From positions 5,208,001 through 5,272,000 of the forward strand of contig CP126193.1 of assembly GCA_030272155.1 (NCBI GenBank): DNA of 64,000 bases, given 5' to 3'. This document shows, in pieces, positions 1 through 12,725 of this stretch. This DNA comes from Tetradesmus obliquus. Its lineage: Eukaryota; Chlorophyta; Chlorophyceae; Sphaeropleales; Scenedesmaceae. Under the pieces are notes generated by a model. The model saw only the letters and a list, made by a program, of their open reading frames with translations. It made no database searches and was not told the origin of the DNA. Each line of letters begins with the position of its first letter. The first letter of the stretch is position 1. A program made the translations under genes and the position numbers.

Positions 1-2010
1 AACCGGCGCGGCGCATCGAAGGCCGCTGCGCTTATTTTCGTCTGTCAGTCCTAGGCATGTGAGGGCCTAACATGCTTGGTCATGGAACGTCCGGGATAAA
101 ATCGTCCAGTAGGAATTTTAGCCGGCCAGTGAGTTTCCAGTGGCGGTCCATAGACAACCTTGCCAACCCGCATCCTGCCCCCAGGACATTCGTACGGCTT
201 CAAATGTGATAAATCAGCATTTTACAAAGAGATATAACAATGAATAAACTTTCACGAAGCACACCTAACACATTTCCATAATGGGCCACGAGGCGGGCCT
301 GAGTGAAAATTCAACCGGCGCGGCGCATCGAAGGCCGCTGCGCTTATTTTCGTCTGTCAGTCCTAGGCATGTGAGGGCCTAACATGCTTGGTCATGGAAC
401 GTCCGGGATAAAACCCGGGTTTCTTGCTTCAAAAAAAAAAAAAAAAAATAAAAAAATAAAAAAATAAAACGTCCGGGATAAAATCGTCCAGTAGGAATTT
501 TAGCCGGCCAGTGAGTTTCCAGTGGCGGTCCACAGACAACCTTGCCAACCCGCATCCTGCCCCCAGGACATTCGTACGGCTTATAATTTAATAAATCAAC
601 ATTTTACAAAGAGATATATCAATGAATAAACTTTCACGAAGCACACCGCACATTTCCATAATGGGCCACGAGGCGGGCCCGAGTGAAAATTCAACCGGCG
701 CGGCGCATTGAAGGCCGCTGCGCTTATTTCCGTATGTCAGTCCTAGGCATGTGAGGGCCTAACATGCTTGGTCATAGAACGTCCGGGATAAAATCGTCCA
801 GTAGGAATTTTAGCCGGCCAGTGAGTTTCCAGTGGCGGTCCACAGACAACCTTGCCAACCCGCATCCTGCCCCCAGGACATTCGTACGGCTTATAATTTG
901 ATAAATCAACATTTTACAAAGAGATATAACAATGAATAAACTTTCACGAAGCACACCTAACACATTTCCATAATGGGCCACGAGGCGGGCCTGAGTGAAA
1001 ATTCAACCGGCGCGGCGCATCGAAGGCCGCTGCGCTTATTTTCGTCTGTCAGTCCTAGGCATGTGAGGGCCTAACATGCTTGGTCATGGAACGTCCGGGA
1101 TAAAACCCGGGTTTCTTGCTTCAAAAAAAAAAAAAAAAAAAAAAAAAACGTCCGGGATAAAATCGTCCAGTAGGAATTTTAGCCGGCCAGTGAGTTTCCA
1201 GTGGCGGTCCACAGACAACCTTGCCAACCCGCATCCTGCCCCCAGGACATTCGTACGGCTTATAATTTAATAAATCAACATTTTACAAAGAGATATATCA
1301 ATGAATAAACTTTCACGAAGCACACCGCACATTTCCATAATGGGCCACGAGGCGGGCCCGAGTGAAAATTCAACCGGCGCGGCGCATTGAAGGCCGCTGC
1401 GCTTATTTCCGTATGTCAGTCCTAGGCATGTGAGGGCCTAACATGCTTGGTCGTAGAACGTCCGGGATAAAATCGTCCAGTAGGAATTTTAGCCGGCCAG
1501 TGAGTTTCCAGTGGCGGTCCACAGACAACCTTGCCAACCCGCATCCTGCCCCCAGGACATTCGTACGGCTTATAATTTGATAAATCAACATTTTACAAAG
1601 AGATATAACAATGAATAAACTTTCACGAAGCACACCTAACACATTTCCATAATGGGCCACGAGGCGGGCCTGAGTGAAAATTCAACCGGCGCGGCGCATC
1701 GAAGGCCGCTGCGCTTATTTTCGTCTGTCAGTCCTAGGCATGTGAGGGCCTAACATGCTTGGTCATGGAACGTCCGGGATAAAATCGTCCAGTAGGAATT
1801 TTAGCCGGCCAGTGAGTTTCCAGTGGCGGTCCACAGACAACCTTGCCAACCCGCATCCTGCCCCCAGGACATTCGTACGGCTTATAATTTAATAAATCAA
1901 CATTTTACAAAGAGATATATCAATGAATAAACTTTCACGAAGCACACCGCACATTTCCATAATGGGCCACGAGGCGGGCCCGAGTGAAAATTCAACCGGC
2001 GCGGCGCATT

Positions 2011-2266
2011 ATTTTTTTTTTTTTTTTTTTTTTTTGAAGCAAGAAAGTTACAAGGGCTGACCTACATAACTGTGCACTTGCTCCACAAAAAGATCCATTG
2101 AGAGAGTGAGGCAACCTGTTCCGCACTCACCCCACAGGTCTCTTGTACCAAGAGACGCTGTCACACGATCATGCAGACAGCCCCGTGCGGGGCAGCCCCG
2201 AAAGGCATCCAGGACCTGACCGAGTGCCCAGACTCCACTAAAATCACAGTTACGCAATGACGTCCT
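2011..2266 (-). mobile_element. 5'-truncated LINE 3'-end copy with 13-bp target duplication
   Basis: A 256-bp insert in a satellite monomer. On the plus strand it begins with a T-run, followed by gaagcaagaaagttacaag and the reverse complement of a 3' UTR-like sequence. It is bounded by ggcgcggcgcatt at 1998-2010 and 2267-2279, a perfect target-site duplication. The antisense poly(A) and direct repeats are the marks of target-primed reverse transcription. The 5' end stops inside sequence that continues upstream in the larger LINE block at 11148-13140, so this is a truncated LINE copy. A LINE-mobilised SINE with the same 3' end is the main alternative. Confidence 0.85.
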
Positions 2267-2379
2267 GGCGCGGCGCATTGAAGGCCGCTGCGCTTATTTC
2301 CGTATGTCAGTCCTAGGCATGTGAGGGCCTAACATGCTTGGTCATAGAACGTCCGGGATAAAACCCGGGTTTCTTGCTT

Positions 2380-2412
<33 letters not shown>

Positions 2413-2617
2413 GTCCGGGATAAAATCGTCCAGTAGGAATTTTAGCCGGCCAGTGAGTTTCCAGTGGCGGTCCACAGACAACCTTGCCAACCCGCATCCT
2501 GCCCCCAGGACATTCGTACGGCTTATAATTTGATAAATCAACATTTTACAAAGAGATATAACAATGAATAAACTTTCACGAAGCACACCTAACACATTTC
2601 CATAATGGGCCACGAGG

Positions 2618-4541
2618 AAAATAAAAATAAAAATGGGCCACGAGGCGGGCCTGAGTGAAAATTCAACCGGCGCGGCGCATCGAAGGCCGCTGCGCTTATT
2701 TTCGTATGTCAGTCCTAGGCATGTGAGGGCCTAACATGCTTGGTCATGGAACGTCCGGGATAAAATCGTCCAGTAGGAATTTTAGCCGGCCAGTGAGTTT
2801 CCAGTGGCGGTCCACAGACAACCTTGCCAACCCGCATCCTGCCCCCAGGACATTCGTACGGCTTATAATTTGATAAATCAACATTTTATATATATAACAA
2901 TGAATAAACTTTCACGAAGCACACCGCACATTTCCATAATGGGCCGCGAGGCGGGCCCGAGTGAAAATTCAACCGGCGCGGCGCATCGAAGGCCGCTGCG
3001 CTTATTTCCGTATGTCAGTCCTAGGCATGTGAGGGCCTAACATGCTTGGTCATCCGGGAACGTCCGGGATAAAATCGTCCAGCAGGAATTTTAGCCGGCC
3101 AGTGAGTTTCCAGTGGCGGTCCACAGACAACCTTGCCAACCCGCATCCTGCCCCCAGGACATTCGTACGGCTTATAATTTGATAAATCAACATTTTACAA
3201 AGAGATATGACAATGAATAAACTTTCACGAAGCGCACCTAGCACATTTCTATAATGGGCCACGAGGCGGGCCTGAGTGAAAATTCAACCGGCGCGGCGCA
3301 TCGAAGGCCGCTGCGCTTATTTTCGTCTGTCAGTCCTAGGCATGTGAGGGCCTAACATGCTTGGTCATGGAACGTCCGGGATAAAATCGTCCAGTAGGAA
3401 TTTTAGCCGGCCAGTGAGTTTCCAGTGGCGGTCCATAGACAACCTTGCCAACCCGCATCCTGCCCCCAGGACATTCGTACGGCTTCAAATGTGATAAATC
3501 AGCATTTTACAAAGAGATATAACAATGAATAAACTTTCACGAAGCACACCTAACACATTTCCATAATGGGCCACGAGGCTTCAAAAAAAAAAAAATGGGC
3601 CACGAGGCGGGCCTGTGTGAAAATTCAACCGGCGCGGCGCATCGAAGGCCGCTGCGCTTATTTTCGTATGTCAGTCCTAGGCATGTGAGGGCCTAACATG
3701 CTTGGTCATGGAACGTCCGGGATAAAATCGTCCAGTAGGAATTTTAGCCGGCCAGTGAGTTTCCAGTGGCGGTCCACAGACAACCTTGCCAACCCGCATC
3801 CTGCCCCCAGGACATTCGTACGGCTTATAATTTGATAAATCAGCATTTTACAAAGAGATATAACAATGAATAAACTTTCACGAAGCACACCTAACACATT
3901 TCCATAATGGGCCACGAGGCGGGCCTGAGTGAAAATTCAACCGGCGCGGCGCATCGAAGGCCGCTGCGCTTATTTTCGTCTGTCAGTCCTAGGCATGTGA
4001 GGGCCTAACATGCTTGGTCATGGAACGTCCGGGATAAAATCGTCCAGTAGGAATTTTAGCCGGCCAGTGAGTTTCCAGTGGCGGTCCATAGACAACCTTG
4101 CCAACCCGCATCCTGCCCCCAGGACATTCGTACGGTTTATAATTTAATAAATCAACATTTTACAAAGAGATATATCAATGAATAAACTTTCACGAAGCAC
4201 ACCGCACATTTCCATAATGGGCCACGAGGCGGGCCCGAGTGAAAATTCAACCGGCGCGGCGCATTGAAGGCCGCTGCGCTTATTTCCGTATGTCAGTCCT
4301 AGGCATGTGAGGGCCTAACATGCTTGGTCATAGAACGTCCGGGATAAAATCGTCCAGTAGGAATTTTAGCCGGCCAGTGAGTTTCCAGTGGCGGTCCACA
4401 GACAACCTTGCCAACCCGCATCCTGCCCCCAGGACATTCGTACGGCTTATAATTTGATAAATCAACATTTTACAAAGAGATATAACAATGAATAAACTTT
4501 CACGAAGCACACCTAACACATTTCCATAATGGGCCACGAGG
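2618..4541. repeat. Representative 1,924-bp higher-order repeat (six monomers)
   Basis: One full unit measured from one A-rich stub (aaaataaaaataaaa) to the next. In order it holds that stub, a tatatata monomer, a tcatccgggaacg monomer, a plain monomer, the cttc-poly(A) stub at 3579, and further plain monomers. Distances between successive A-rich stubs are 1924, 2027, 1924, 1654, 5046, 2263, 1923, 2967, 1923, 1968, 1924, 1650 and 1583 bp. The 1,924 unit therefore recurs, interleaved with versions that carry the longer cccggg-type poly(A) insert or have gained or lost monomers. This pattern is expected from unequal exchange that copies multi-monomer blocks. Confidence 0.9.
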
Positions 4542-6017
4542 AAAATAAAAATAAAAATGGGCCACGAGGCGGGCCTGAGTGAAAATTCAACCGGCGCGGC
4601 GCATCGAAGGCCGCTGCGCTTATTTTCGTATGTCAGTCCTAGGCATGTGAGGGCCTAACATGCTTGGTCATGGAACGTCCGGGATAAAATCGTCCAGTAG
4701 GAATTTTAGCCGGCCAGTGAGTTTCCAGTGGCGGTCCACAGACAACCTTGCCAACCCGCATCCTGCCCCCAGGACATTCGTACGGCTTATAATTTGATAA
4801 ATCAACATTTTATATATATAACAATGAATAAACTTTCACGAAGCACACCGCACATTTCCATAATGGGCCGCGAGGCGGGCCCGAGTGAAAATTCAACCGG
4901 CGCGGCGCATCGAAGGCCGCTGCGCTTATTTCCGTATGTCAGTCCTAGGCATGTGAGGGCCTAACATGCTTGGTCATCCGGGAACGTCCGGGATAAAATC
5001 GTCCAGCAGGAATTTTAGCCGGCCAGTGAGTTTCCAGTGGCGGTCCACAGACAACCTTGCCAACCCGCATCCTGCCCCCAGGACATTCGTACGGCTTATA
5101 ATTTGATAAATCAACATTTTACAAAGAGATATGACAATGAATAAACTTTCACGAAGCGCACCTAGCACATTTCTATAATGGGCCACGAGGCGGGCCTGAG
5201 TGAAAATTCAACCGGCGCGGCGCATCGAAGGCCGCTGCGCTTATTTTCGTCTGTCAGTCCTAGGCATGTGAGGGCCTAACATGCTTGGTCATGGAACGTC
5301 CGGGATAAAACCCGGGTTTCTTGCTTCAAAAAAAAAAAATAAAAAAAAAAAAAAAAAAAAAAAAACGTCCGGGATAAAATCGTCCAGTAGGAATTTTAGC
5401 CGGCCAGTGAGTTTCCAGTGGCGGTCCACAGACAACCTTGCCAACCCGCATCCTGCCCCCAGGACATTCGTACGGCTTATAATTTAATAAATCAACATTT
5501 TACAAAGAGATATATCAATGAATAAACTTTCACGAAGCACACCGCACATTTCCATAATGGGCCACGAGGCGGGCCCGAGTGAAAATTCAACCGGCGCGGC
5601 GCATTGAAGGCCGCTGCGCTTATTTCCGTATGTCAGTCCTAGGCATGTGAGGGCCTAACATGCTTGGTCATAGAACGTCCGGGATAAAATCGTCCAGTAG
5701 GAATTTTAGCCGGCCAGTGAGTTTCCAGTGGCGGTCCACAGACAACCTTGCCAACCCGCATCCTGCCCCCAGGACATTCGTACGGCTTATAATTTGATAA
5801 ATCAACATTTTACAAAGAGATATAACAATGAATAAACTTTCACGAAGCACACCTAACACATTTCCATAATGGGCCACGAGGCGGGCCTGAGTGAAAATTC
5901 AACCGGCGCGGCGCATCGAAGGCCGCTGCGCTTATTTTCGTCTGTCAGTCCTAGGCATGTGAGGGCCTAACATGCTTGGTCATGGAACGTCCGGGATAAA
6001 ACCCGGGTTTCTTGCTT

Positions 6018-6057
<40 letters not shown>

Positions 6058-9000
6058 GGGATAAAATCGTCCAGTAGGAATTTTAGCCGGCCAGTGAGTT
6101 TCCAGTGGCGGTCCACAGACAACCTTGCCAACCCGCATCCTGCCCCCAGGACATTCGTACGGCTTATAATTTAATAAATCAACATTTTACAAAGAGATAT
6201 ATCAATGAATAAACTTTCACGAAGCACACCGCACATTTCCATAATGGGCCACGAGGCGGGCCCGAGTGAAAATTCAACCGGCGCGGCGCATTGAAGGCCG
6301 CTGCGCTTATTTCCGTATGTCAGTCCTAGGCATGTGAGGGCCTAACATGCTTGGTCATAGAACGTCCGGGATAAAATCGTCCAGTAGGAATTTTAGCCGG
6401 CCAGTGAGTTTCCAGTGGCGGTCCACAGACAACCTTGCCAACCCGCATCCTGCCCCCAGGACATTCGTACGGCTTATAATTTGATAAATCAACATTTTAC
6501 AGAGAGATATAACAATGAATAAACTTTCACGAAGCACACCTAACACATTTCCATAATGGGCCACGAGGAAAATAAAAATAAAAATGGGCCACGAGGCGGG
6601 CCTGAGTGAAAATTCAACCGGCGCGGCGCATCGAAGGCCGTTGCGCTTATTTTCGTATGTCAGTCCTAGGCATGTGAGGGCCTAACATGCTTGGTCATGG
6701 AACGTCCGGGATAAAATCGTCCAGTAGGAATTTTAGCCGGCCAGTGAGTTTCCAGTGGCGGTCCACAGACAACCTTGCCAACCCGCATCCTGCCCCCAGG
6801 ACATTCGTACGGCTTATAATTTGATAAATCAACATTTTATATATATAACAATGAATAAACTTTCACGAAGCACACCGCACATTTCCATAATGGGCCGCGA
6901 GGCGGGCCCGAGTGAAAATTCAACCGGCGCGGCGCATCGAAGGCCGCTGCGCTTATTTCCGTATGTCAGTCCTAGGCATGTGAGGGCCTAACATGCTTGG
7001 TCATCCGGGAACGTCCGGGATAAAATCGTCCAGCAGGAATTTTAGCCGGCCAGTGAGTTTCCAGTGGCGGTCCACAGACAACCTTGCCAACCCGCATCCT
7101 GCCCCCAGGACATTCGTACGGCTTATAATTTGATAAATCAACATTTTACAAAGAGATATGACAATGAATAAACTTTCACGAAGCGCACCTAGCACATTTC
7201 TATAATGGGCCACGAGGCGGGCCTGAGTGAAAATTCAACCGGCGCGGCGCATCGAAGGCCGCTGCGCTTATTTTCGTCTGTCAGTCCTAGGCATGTGAGG
7301 GCCTAACATGCTTGGTCATGGAACGTCCGGGATAAAATCGTCCAGTAGGAATTTTAGCCGGCCAGTGAGTTTCCAGTGGCGGTCCATAGACAACCTTGCC
7401 AACCCGCATCCTGCCCCCAGGACATTCGTACGGCTTCAAATGTGATAAATCAGCATTTTACAAAGAGATATAACAATGAATAAACTTTCACGAAGCACAC
7501 CTAACACATTTCCATAATGGGCCACGAGGCTTCAAAAAAAAAAAAATGGGCCACGAGGCGGGCCTGTGTGAAAATTCAACCGGCGCGGCGCATCGAAGGC
7601 CGCTGCGCTTATTTTCGTATGTCAGTCCTAGGCATGTGAGGGCCTAACATGCTTGGTCATGGAACGTCCGGGATAAAATCGTCCAGTAGGAATTTTAGCC
7701 GGCCAGTGAGTTTCCAGTGGCGGTCCACAGACAACCTTGCCAACCCGCATCCTGCCCCCAGGACATTCGTACGGCTTATAATTTGATAAATCAGCATTTT
7801 ACAAAGAGATATAACAATGAATAAACTTTCACGAAGCACACCTAACACATTTCCATAATGGGCCACGAGGCGGGCCTGAGTGAAAATTCAACCGGCGCGG
7901 CGCATCGAAGGCCGCTGCGCTTATTTTCGTCTGTCAGTCCTAGGCATGTGAGGGCCTAACATGCTTGGTCATGGAACGTCCGGGATAAAATCGTCCAGTA
8001 GGAATTTTAGCCGGCCAGTGAGTTTCCAGTGGCGGTCCACAGACAACCTTGCCAACCCGCATCCTGCCCCCAGGACATTCGTACGGTTTATAATTTAATA
8101 AATCAACATTTTACAAAGAGATATATCAATGAATAAACTTTCACGAAGCACACCGCACATTTCCATAATGGGCCACGAGGCGGGCCCGAGTGAAAATTCA
8201 ACCGGCGCGGCGCATTGAAGGCCGCTGCGCTTATTTCCGTATGTCAGTCCTAGGCATGTGAGGGCCTAACATGCTTGGTCATAGAACGTCCGGGATAAAA
8301 TCGTCCAGTAGGAATTTTAGCCGGCCAGTGAGTTTCCAGTGGCGGTCCACAGACAACCTTGCCAACCCGCATCCTGCCCCCAGGACATTCGTACGGCTTA
8401 TAATTTGATAAATCAACATTTTACAAAGAGATATAACAATGAATAAACTTTCACGAAGCACACCTAACACATTTCCATAATGGGCCACGAGGAAAATAAA
8501 AATAAAAATGGGCCACGAGGCGGGCCTGAGTGAAAATTCAACCGGCGCGGCGCATCGAAGGCCGCTGCGCTTATTTTCGTATGTCAGTCCTAGGCATGTG
8601 AGGGCCTAACATGCTTGGTCATGGAACGTCCGGGATAAAATCGTCCAGTAGGAATTTTAGCCGGCCAGTGAGTTTCCAGTGGCGGTCCACAGACAACCTT
8701 GCCAACCCGCATCCTGCCCCCAGGACATTCGTACGGCTTATAATTTGATAAATCAACATTTTATATATATAACAATGAATAAACATTCACGAAGCACACC
8801 GCACATTTCCATAATGGGCCGCGAGGCGGGCCCGAGTGAAAATTCAACCGGCGCGGCGCATCGAAGGCCGCTGCGCTTATTTCCGTATGTCAGTCCTAGG
8901 CATGTGAGGGCCTAACATGCTTGGTCATCCGGGAACGTCCGGGATAAAATCGTCCAGCAGGAATTTTAGCCGGCCAGTGAGTTTCCAGTGGCGGTCCACA

Positions 9001-9589
9001 GACAACCTTGCCAACCCGCATCCTGCCCCCAGGACATTCGTACGGCTTATAATTTGATAAATCAACATTTTACAAAGAGATATGACAATGAATAAACTTT
9101 CACGAAGCGCACCTAGCACATTTCTATAATGGGCCACGAGGCGGGCCTGAGTGAAAATTCAACCGGCGCGGCGCATCGAAGGCCGCTGCGCTTATTTTCG
9201 TCTGTCAGTCCTAGGCATGTGAGGGCCTAACATGCTTGGTCATGGAACGTCCGGGATAAAATCGTCCAGTAGGAATTTTAGCCGGCCAGTGAGTTTCCAG
9301 TGGCGGTCCATAGACAACCTTGCCAACCCGCATCCTGCCCCCAGGACATTCGTACGGCTTCAAATGTGATAAATCAGCATTTTACAAAGAGATATAACAA
9401 TGAATAAACTTTCACGAAGCACACCTAACACATTTCCATAATGGGCCACGAGGCGGGCCTGAGTGAAAATTCAACCGGCGCGGCGCATCGAAGGCCGCTG
9501 CGCTTATTTTCGTCTGTCAGTCCTAGGCATGTGAGGGCCTAACATGCTTGGTCATGGAACGTCCGGGATAAAACCCGGGTTTCTTGCTT

Positions 9590-9631
<42 letters not shown>

Positions 9632-11607
9632 GTCCGGGATAAAATCGTCCAGTAGGAATTTTAGCCGGCCAGTGAGTTTCCAGTGGCGGTCCACAGACAA
9701 CCTTGCCAACCCGCATCCTGCCCCCAGGACATTCGTACGGCTTATAATTTAATAAATCAACATTTTACAAAGAGATATATCAATGAATAAACTTTCACGA
9801 AGCACACCGCACATTTCCATAATGGGCCACGAGGCGGGCCCGAGTGAAAATTCAACCGGCGCGGCGCATTGAAGGCCGCTGCGCTTATTTCCGTATGTCA
9901 GTCCTAGGCATGTGAGGGCCTAACATGCTTGGTCATAGAACGTCCGGGATAAAATCGTCCAGTAGGAATTTTAGCCGGCCAGTGAGTTTCCAGTGGCGGT
10001 CCACAGACAACCTTGCCAACCCGCATCCTGCCCCCAGGACATTCGTACGGCTTATAATTTAATAAATCAACATTTTACAAAGAGATATAACAATGAATAA
10101 ACTTTCACGAAGCACACCTAACACATTTCCATAATGGGCCACGAGGAAAATAAAAATAAAAATGGGCCACGAGGCGGGCCTGAGTGAAAATTCAACCGGC
10201 GCGGCGCATCGAAGGCCGCTGCGCTTATTTTCGTATGTCAGTCCTAGGCATGTGAGGGCCTAACATGCTTGGTCATGGAACGTCCGGGATAAAATCGTCC
10301 AGTAGGAATTTTAGCCGGCCAGTGAGTTTCCAGTGGCGGTCCACAGACAACCTTGCCAACCCGCATCCTGCCCCCAGGACATTCGTACGGCTTCAAATGT
10401 GATAAATCAACATTTTACAAAGAGATATAACAATGAATAAACTTTCACGAAGCACACCTAACACATTTCCATAATGGGCCACGAGGCGGGCCTGAGTGAA
10501 AATTCAACCGGCGCGGCGCATTGACGGCCGCTGCGCTTATTTCCGTATGTCAGTCCTAGGCATGTGAGGGCCTAACATGCTTGGTCATGGAACGTCCGGG
10601 ATAAAATCGTCCAGTAGGAATTTTAGCCGGCCAGTGAGTTTCCAGTGGCGGTCCACAGACAACCTTGCCAACCCGCATCCTGCCCCCAGGACATTCGTAC
10701 GGCTTATAATTTGATAAATCAGCATTTTACAAAGAGATATAACAATGAATAGACTTTCACGAAGCACACCTAACACATTTCCATAATGGGCCACGAGGCG
10801 GGCCTGAGTGAAAATTCAACCGGCGCGGCGCATCGAAGGCCGCTGCGCTTATTTTCGTCTGTCAGTCCTAGGCATGTGAGGGCCTAACATGCTTGGTCAT
10901 GGAACGTCCGGGATAAAATCGTCCAGTAGGAATTTTAGCCGGCCAGTGAGTTTCCAGTGGCGGTCCACAGACAACCTTGCCAACCCGCATCCTGCCCCCA
11001 GGACATTCGTACGGCTTCAAATGTGATAAATCAGCATTTTACAAAGAGATATAACAAAGAATAAACTTTCACGAAGCACACCTAACACATTTCCATAATG
11101 GGCCACGAGGCGGGCCTGAGTGAAAATTCAACCGGCGCGGCGCATCGAAAAAAAAAAATCACAGTTACGCAATGACGTCCTGTGATGTGTGACAGACCGT
11201 GACTGGCCCATGAAACAAAAGCTGTCCATAGTGTAGCTGTCAGCTATCAATGCATGGTGACTTGCACACCTCTAAAAGCTGCACCTCACAGGCAGCATTA
11301 CGACACACACACACAAGACGCCTATTTATAGGTAACTGATTGTCGACACAGACAATCACCACCTGTCTATTGATAGACTCTCCACTTCATGCAAAGCATA
11401 TCCTGCTATTGACCGAACATACCCCTATGAGACATGTGGCATTATGTAAAAAATGACACCAACACAGACACATATAACCACACACACAAACTTATCAGCA
11501 CATGCCTGCACACATCATCATACTCTGCTACCCACACGCATGCATACATAACGTAACCCAGCCATCAACTTAGCCTTTGCCATTCTATTTTGCAACACAT
11601 CACAACG

Positions 11608-11804
11608 GTCAGGTCCTGGATGCCTTTCGGGGCTGCCCCGCACGGGGCTGTCTGCATGATCGTGTGACAGCGTCTCTTGGTACAAGAGACCTGTGGGGTG
11701 AGTGCGGAACAGGTTGCCTCACTCTCTCAATGGATCTTTTTGTGGAGCAAGTGCAAAGTTATGTAGGTCAGCCCTTGTAACTTTCTTGCTTCAAAAAAAG
11801 AAAC
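11608..11804 (+). mobile_element. Nested LINE 3'-end insertion in LINE block 1
   Basis: A 197-bp copy of the LINE 3' end, opposite in orientation to its host block. It runs from gtcaggtcctgg to cttgcttcaaaaaaagaaac. The 12-bp target duplication cacatcacaacg lies at 11596-11607 and 11805-11816. It is truncated about 60 bp further in than the copy at 2011-2266. Confidence 0.87.
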
Positions 11805-12664
11805 CACATCACAACGAGGAACGACAACCACTACTCCAACGGATGCATTGCATATCCTGCCCGAACCGTCAAAACAGACCACCACGCCACCTATACCCGT
11901 GCCCAACCCATCACTCACATGCCAGCCGTGCCGGCCCGAACCTTGATGCGACCATCTGCGCCCACCCTATACAGGGCTCCCCACTTCTGCCAAAAGTCAA
12001 CAAGTTTGATCTCAGGCGACCTTCCTTGCAGCCATGCAAACGGTATCCCACAACCCAACCTAACATCTACTTCCACCCTATCCCATTCCCTCTGAATTTG
12101 CTGCCGTAGCTCTGCCAGAAACCTGCACGCCACAGCCTTAGCAGCGTATGATGAGCTGCCCGGCTCGCCAGCTGCAAACCGTTGGCTGCCCATGCTGCTG
12201 GTGCTGCTGCTGCTGCTGCTGTTGCTGTTGTCCTCCGCACCGCTGTTGCTGTGGCTCTGCGATTGCAAACCGCTGCCTGCATTGCGGCTGCTGCCGCCAC
12301 CGCTGCCATCCGCACTGGCCACAGTCACGCCAGCCATGCTGCTGCTGCAGCGCACCAACCAAATCGATTCCAGCAGCAGCAGACGCAGCTGCGTTCACAA
12401 CTGCTGCTGCCCTGCTGGCGGCGCCCACACACTGAAGTCATCCAGCAGCAGCAGACGGCTGTTATTAACAGGGACACTGCTGCTGGCTGCACTAGCTGCC
12501 ACACCTGTTGCGCATACCACTGCCACACTGCTGCAGCTATTGGGCACTCCACAAACAAGTGGGTGAGGGTCTCCAGTTGCTGCGGCTGCTGACACTGCTG
12601 TGCTGGGCAGGCAAAGTGAGCCGGCGCGCGCCTGCTGGATGCCAGCATGCGCCGTGCGCCTACC

Positions 12665-12725
12665 TTTTTTTTTTTTTTGAAGCAAGAAAGTTACAAGGGC
12701 TGACCTACATAATTGTGCACTTGCT
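12665..12725 (-). mobile_element. Nested 61-bp LINE tail interrupting the zf-RVT region
   Basis: A 14-base T-run, then gaagcaagaaagttacaag and about 30 further bases of LINE tail. It is flanked by cctacc at 12659-12664 and 12726-12731. It falls in the zf-RVT coding region just after LLHAGVKVG, and its short target duplication repeats the codons for VG on the far side. The host LINE was therefore already in place when this copy landed. Confidence 0.8.

Noticed and set aside
2011-2266. tRNA-derived SINE
   Set aside because: No convincing A and B boxes. The copies have different 5' ends but one 3' end, and the longest context continues into a zf-RVT-bearing LINE on the same strand. A SINE sharing the LINE tail remains possible.
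11577-11780. 67-codon frame MPFYFATHHNGQ... as a small gene (also at 33264)
   Set aside because: It lies across the nested LINE-tail insertion and its target duplication, so it is noncoding 3' UTR.
12067-12648. Overlapping Gln-, Ala-, Cys- and Leu-rich frames in the LINE blocks
   Set aside because: All are alternative frames of the same CAG/CTG-rich LINE coding and linker sequence. Only the frame with zf-RVT features is meaningful.
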